A stretch of 64,000 bases of DNA. Origin: JARRPM01 sp963792815 (GTDB taxonomy: Bacteria; Pseudomonadota; Gammaproteobacteria; Pseudomonadales; Halieaceae). Position 1 is the stretch's first letter. Each line of letters opens with the position of its first letter. Position numbers and translations under genes: made by a program. The stretch is taken from NCBI GenBank assembly GCA_963792815.1, contig CAWBXR010000011.1, positions 310,001 through 374,000 of the forward strand. Direction: 5' to 3'. Under the pieces are notes generated by a model that was given only the letters and a program-made list of their open reading frames with translations, was not told the origin of the DNA and made no database searches. Below are positions 63,116 to 64,000 of this stretch, one piece after another.

Positions 63116-64000
63116 ATGATTGAAACTGATCGCCTGATCGCACCGGCTACCCAGAGCCCGCGCGAGGACGCCATCGACCGCGCTATACGGCCCCGGACGC
63201 TGGAGGAATATGTCGGCCAGAAAGTCGTGCGGGAGCAGATGGCGATTTTCCTGCAGGCGGCTCGCGCCCGTGGCGAACCGCTGGACCACACCCTGATCTT
63301 CGGCCCCCCCGGCCTCGGCAAGACTACCCTGGCCAGTATTATCGCCAATGAGATGGGGGTGTCCCTCAAGACCACTTCCGGCCCGGTGCTGGAGAAGGCG
63401 GGCGATATTGCCGCGCTGATGACCAACCTGGAGCCGGGTGACGTATTGTTTATCGACGAGATCCATCGCCTCAGCCCGGTGGTGGAGGAGGTACTGTACC
63501 CGGCACTGGAGGACTACCAGCTGGATATCATGATTGGTGAGGGCCCCGCCGCCCGTTCCATCAAGCTTGAACTGCCGCCCTTCACGCTGGTGGGGGCGAC
63601 TACCCGTGCGGGCCTGCTCACCTCGCCGTTGCGGGACCGGTTCGGGATCGTCCAGCGCCTGGAATTCTACGAGGTGGCGGACCTTGCCCATATCGTGGCG
63701 CGCTCCGCCGGCATACTCGGTATCAGCCTGGAGCCGGCGGGAGCCGCGGAAATTGCCCGCCGCGCCCGCGGTACCCCGCGGATCGCCAACCGCCTGCTGC
63801 GGCGGGTGCGGGACTATGCCGAGGTTAAGGCGGATGGCCATATCTCCGCCGAAATAGCAGACCGCGCACTGGATATGCTGAGCGTTGACCAGCAGGGCTT
63901 CGACCACCTGGACCGGCGCCTGCTGCTGGCCATGATCGAGAAATTCGATGGCGGGCCGGTGGGCGTTGACAGCCTTGCGGCTGCCATATCCGAGGAGCGT
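63116..64000 (+). CDS. ruvB: Holliday junction DNA helicase subunit RuvB (3' end missing)
   Basis: AAA+ motor for branch migration. The first 295 codons are open from ATG 63116 to the window end; full RuvB is about 335-345 residues. Walker A is LIFGPPGLGKTTLASIIANE. Walker B is VLFIDEIHRLSP. Sensor 1 is VGATTRAGLLTSPLRDRFG, and sensor 2 is ARRARGTPRIANRLLRRVRD. The C-terminal winged helix is cut after about SLAAAISEER. Nine bases after ruvA. Truncated only by the window edge. Confidence 0.97.
   Translation, partial: MIETDRLIAPATQSPREDAIDRAIRPRTLEEYVGQKVVREQMAIFLQAARARGEPLDHTLIFGPPGLGKTTLASIIANEMGVSLKTTSGPVLEKAGDIAALMTNLEPGDVLFIDEIHRLSPVVEEVLYPALEDYQLDIMIGEGPAARSIKLELPPFTLVGATTRAGLLTSPLRDRFGIVQRLEFYEVADLAHIVARSAGILGISLEPAGAAEIARRARGTPRIANRLLRRVRDYAEVKADGHISAEIADRALDMLSVDQQGFDHLDRRLLLAMIEKFDGGPVGVDSLAAAISEER

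Overview
The window is one stretch of a high-GC gammaproteobacterial chromosome. Two conserved blocks follow the Pseudomonas order: ribD-ribE-ribBX-ribH-nusB-thiL-pgpA-ribA, and proA-nadD-rsfS-rlmH-mrdA-mrdB-mltB-rlpA-dacA-DUF493-lipB. Together with a leucine-catabolic liu operon, a RegB/RegA-type redox two-component system, an alkylglycerol-monooxygenase-like desaturase and an HU protein with an H1-like tail, this suggests a marine, aerobic member of the Cellvibrionales/Halieaceae type. That placement is inference, because no rRNA is present. No tRNA, IS element, phage or CRISPR array was seen.

Layout: 0-6.5 kb is riboflavin synthesis with nusB, thiL, pgpA and a retropepsin-like protease. 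6.5-7.8 kb holds ispA and xseB (minus). 7.9-16.0 kb is a visibly more AT-rich surface-polymer island, described below. 16-21 kb has dxs, an SGNH-like protein, a diguanylate cyclase, hslR and yrfG. 21-28 kb has cysQ, DUF465, ogt, an Ada-AlkA fusion, an AGMO-like enzyme, yaeQ and an amidohydrolase. 28-34.5 kb is the liuR-liuA-liuB-liuD-liuE leucine operon, without liuC. 34.5-45.2 kb has an HCCA-isomerase-like protein and the proA to lipB cell-wall block. 45-53.7 kb has RegA/RegB, prfC, glutathione peroxidase, a fatty-acid desaturase, a MATE transporter, DUF5329 and an EEP-family protein. 53.7-58 kb has a PuuA-like ligase, a LuxR regulator and proS. 58-64 kb has the HU-like protein, fmdB, aspS, yebC and ruvCAB, with ruvB cut by the window end.

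The most interesting region is the island at 7.9-16.0 kb. It carries a Stealth-family hexose-1-phosphate transferase, a glycerol-3-phosphate cytidylyltransferase, a CDP-glycerol glycerophosphotransferase, a UDP-GlcNAc 2-epimerase-like protein, a Wzx-like flippase, a GT2 enzyme and two unassigned proteins. One of those resembles a nucleotidyltransferase and the other has a ParB/Srx-like motif. The set suggests a phosphodiester-linked, teichoic-acid-like surface polymer in a Gram-negative cell. The island separates dxs from xseB-ispA.

A second pattern concerns data quality. Five conserved genes (thiL, ispA, xseB, ogt and proA twice) each contain what looks like one extra base. Removing it restores the family sequence. 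All six events are insertions, so base-call or assembly error is more likely than real pseudogenization.
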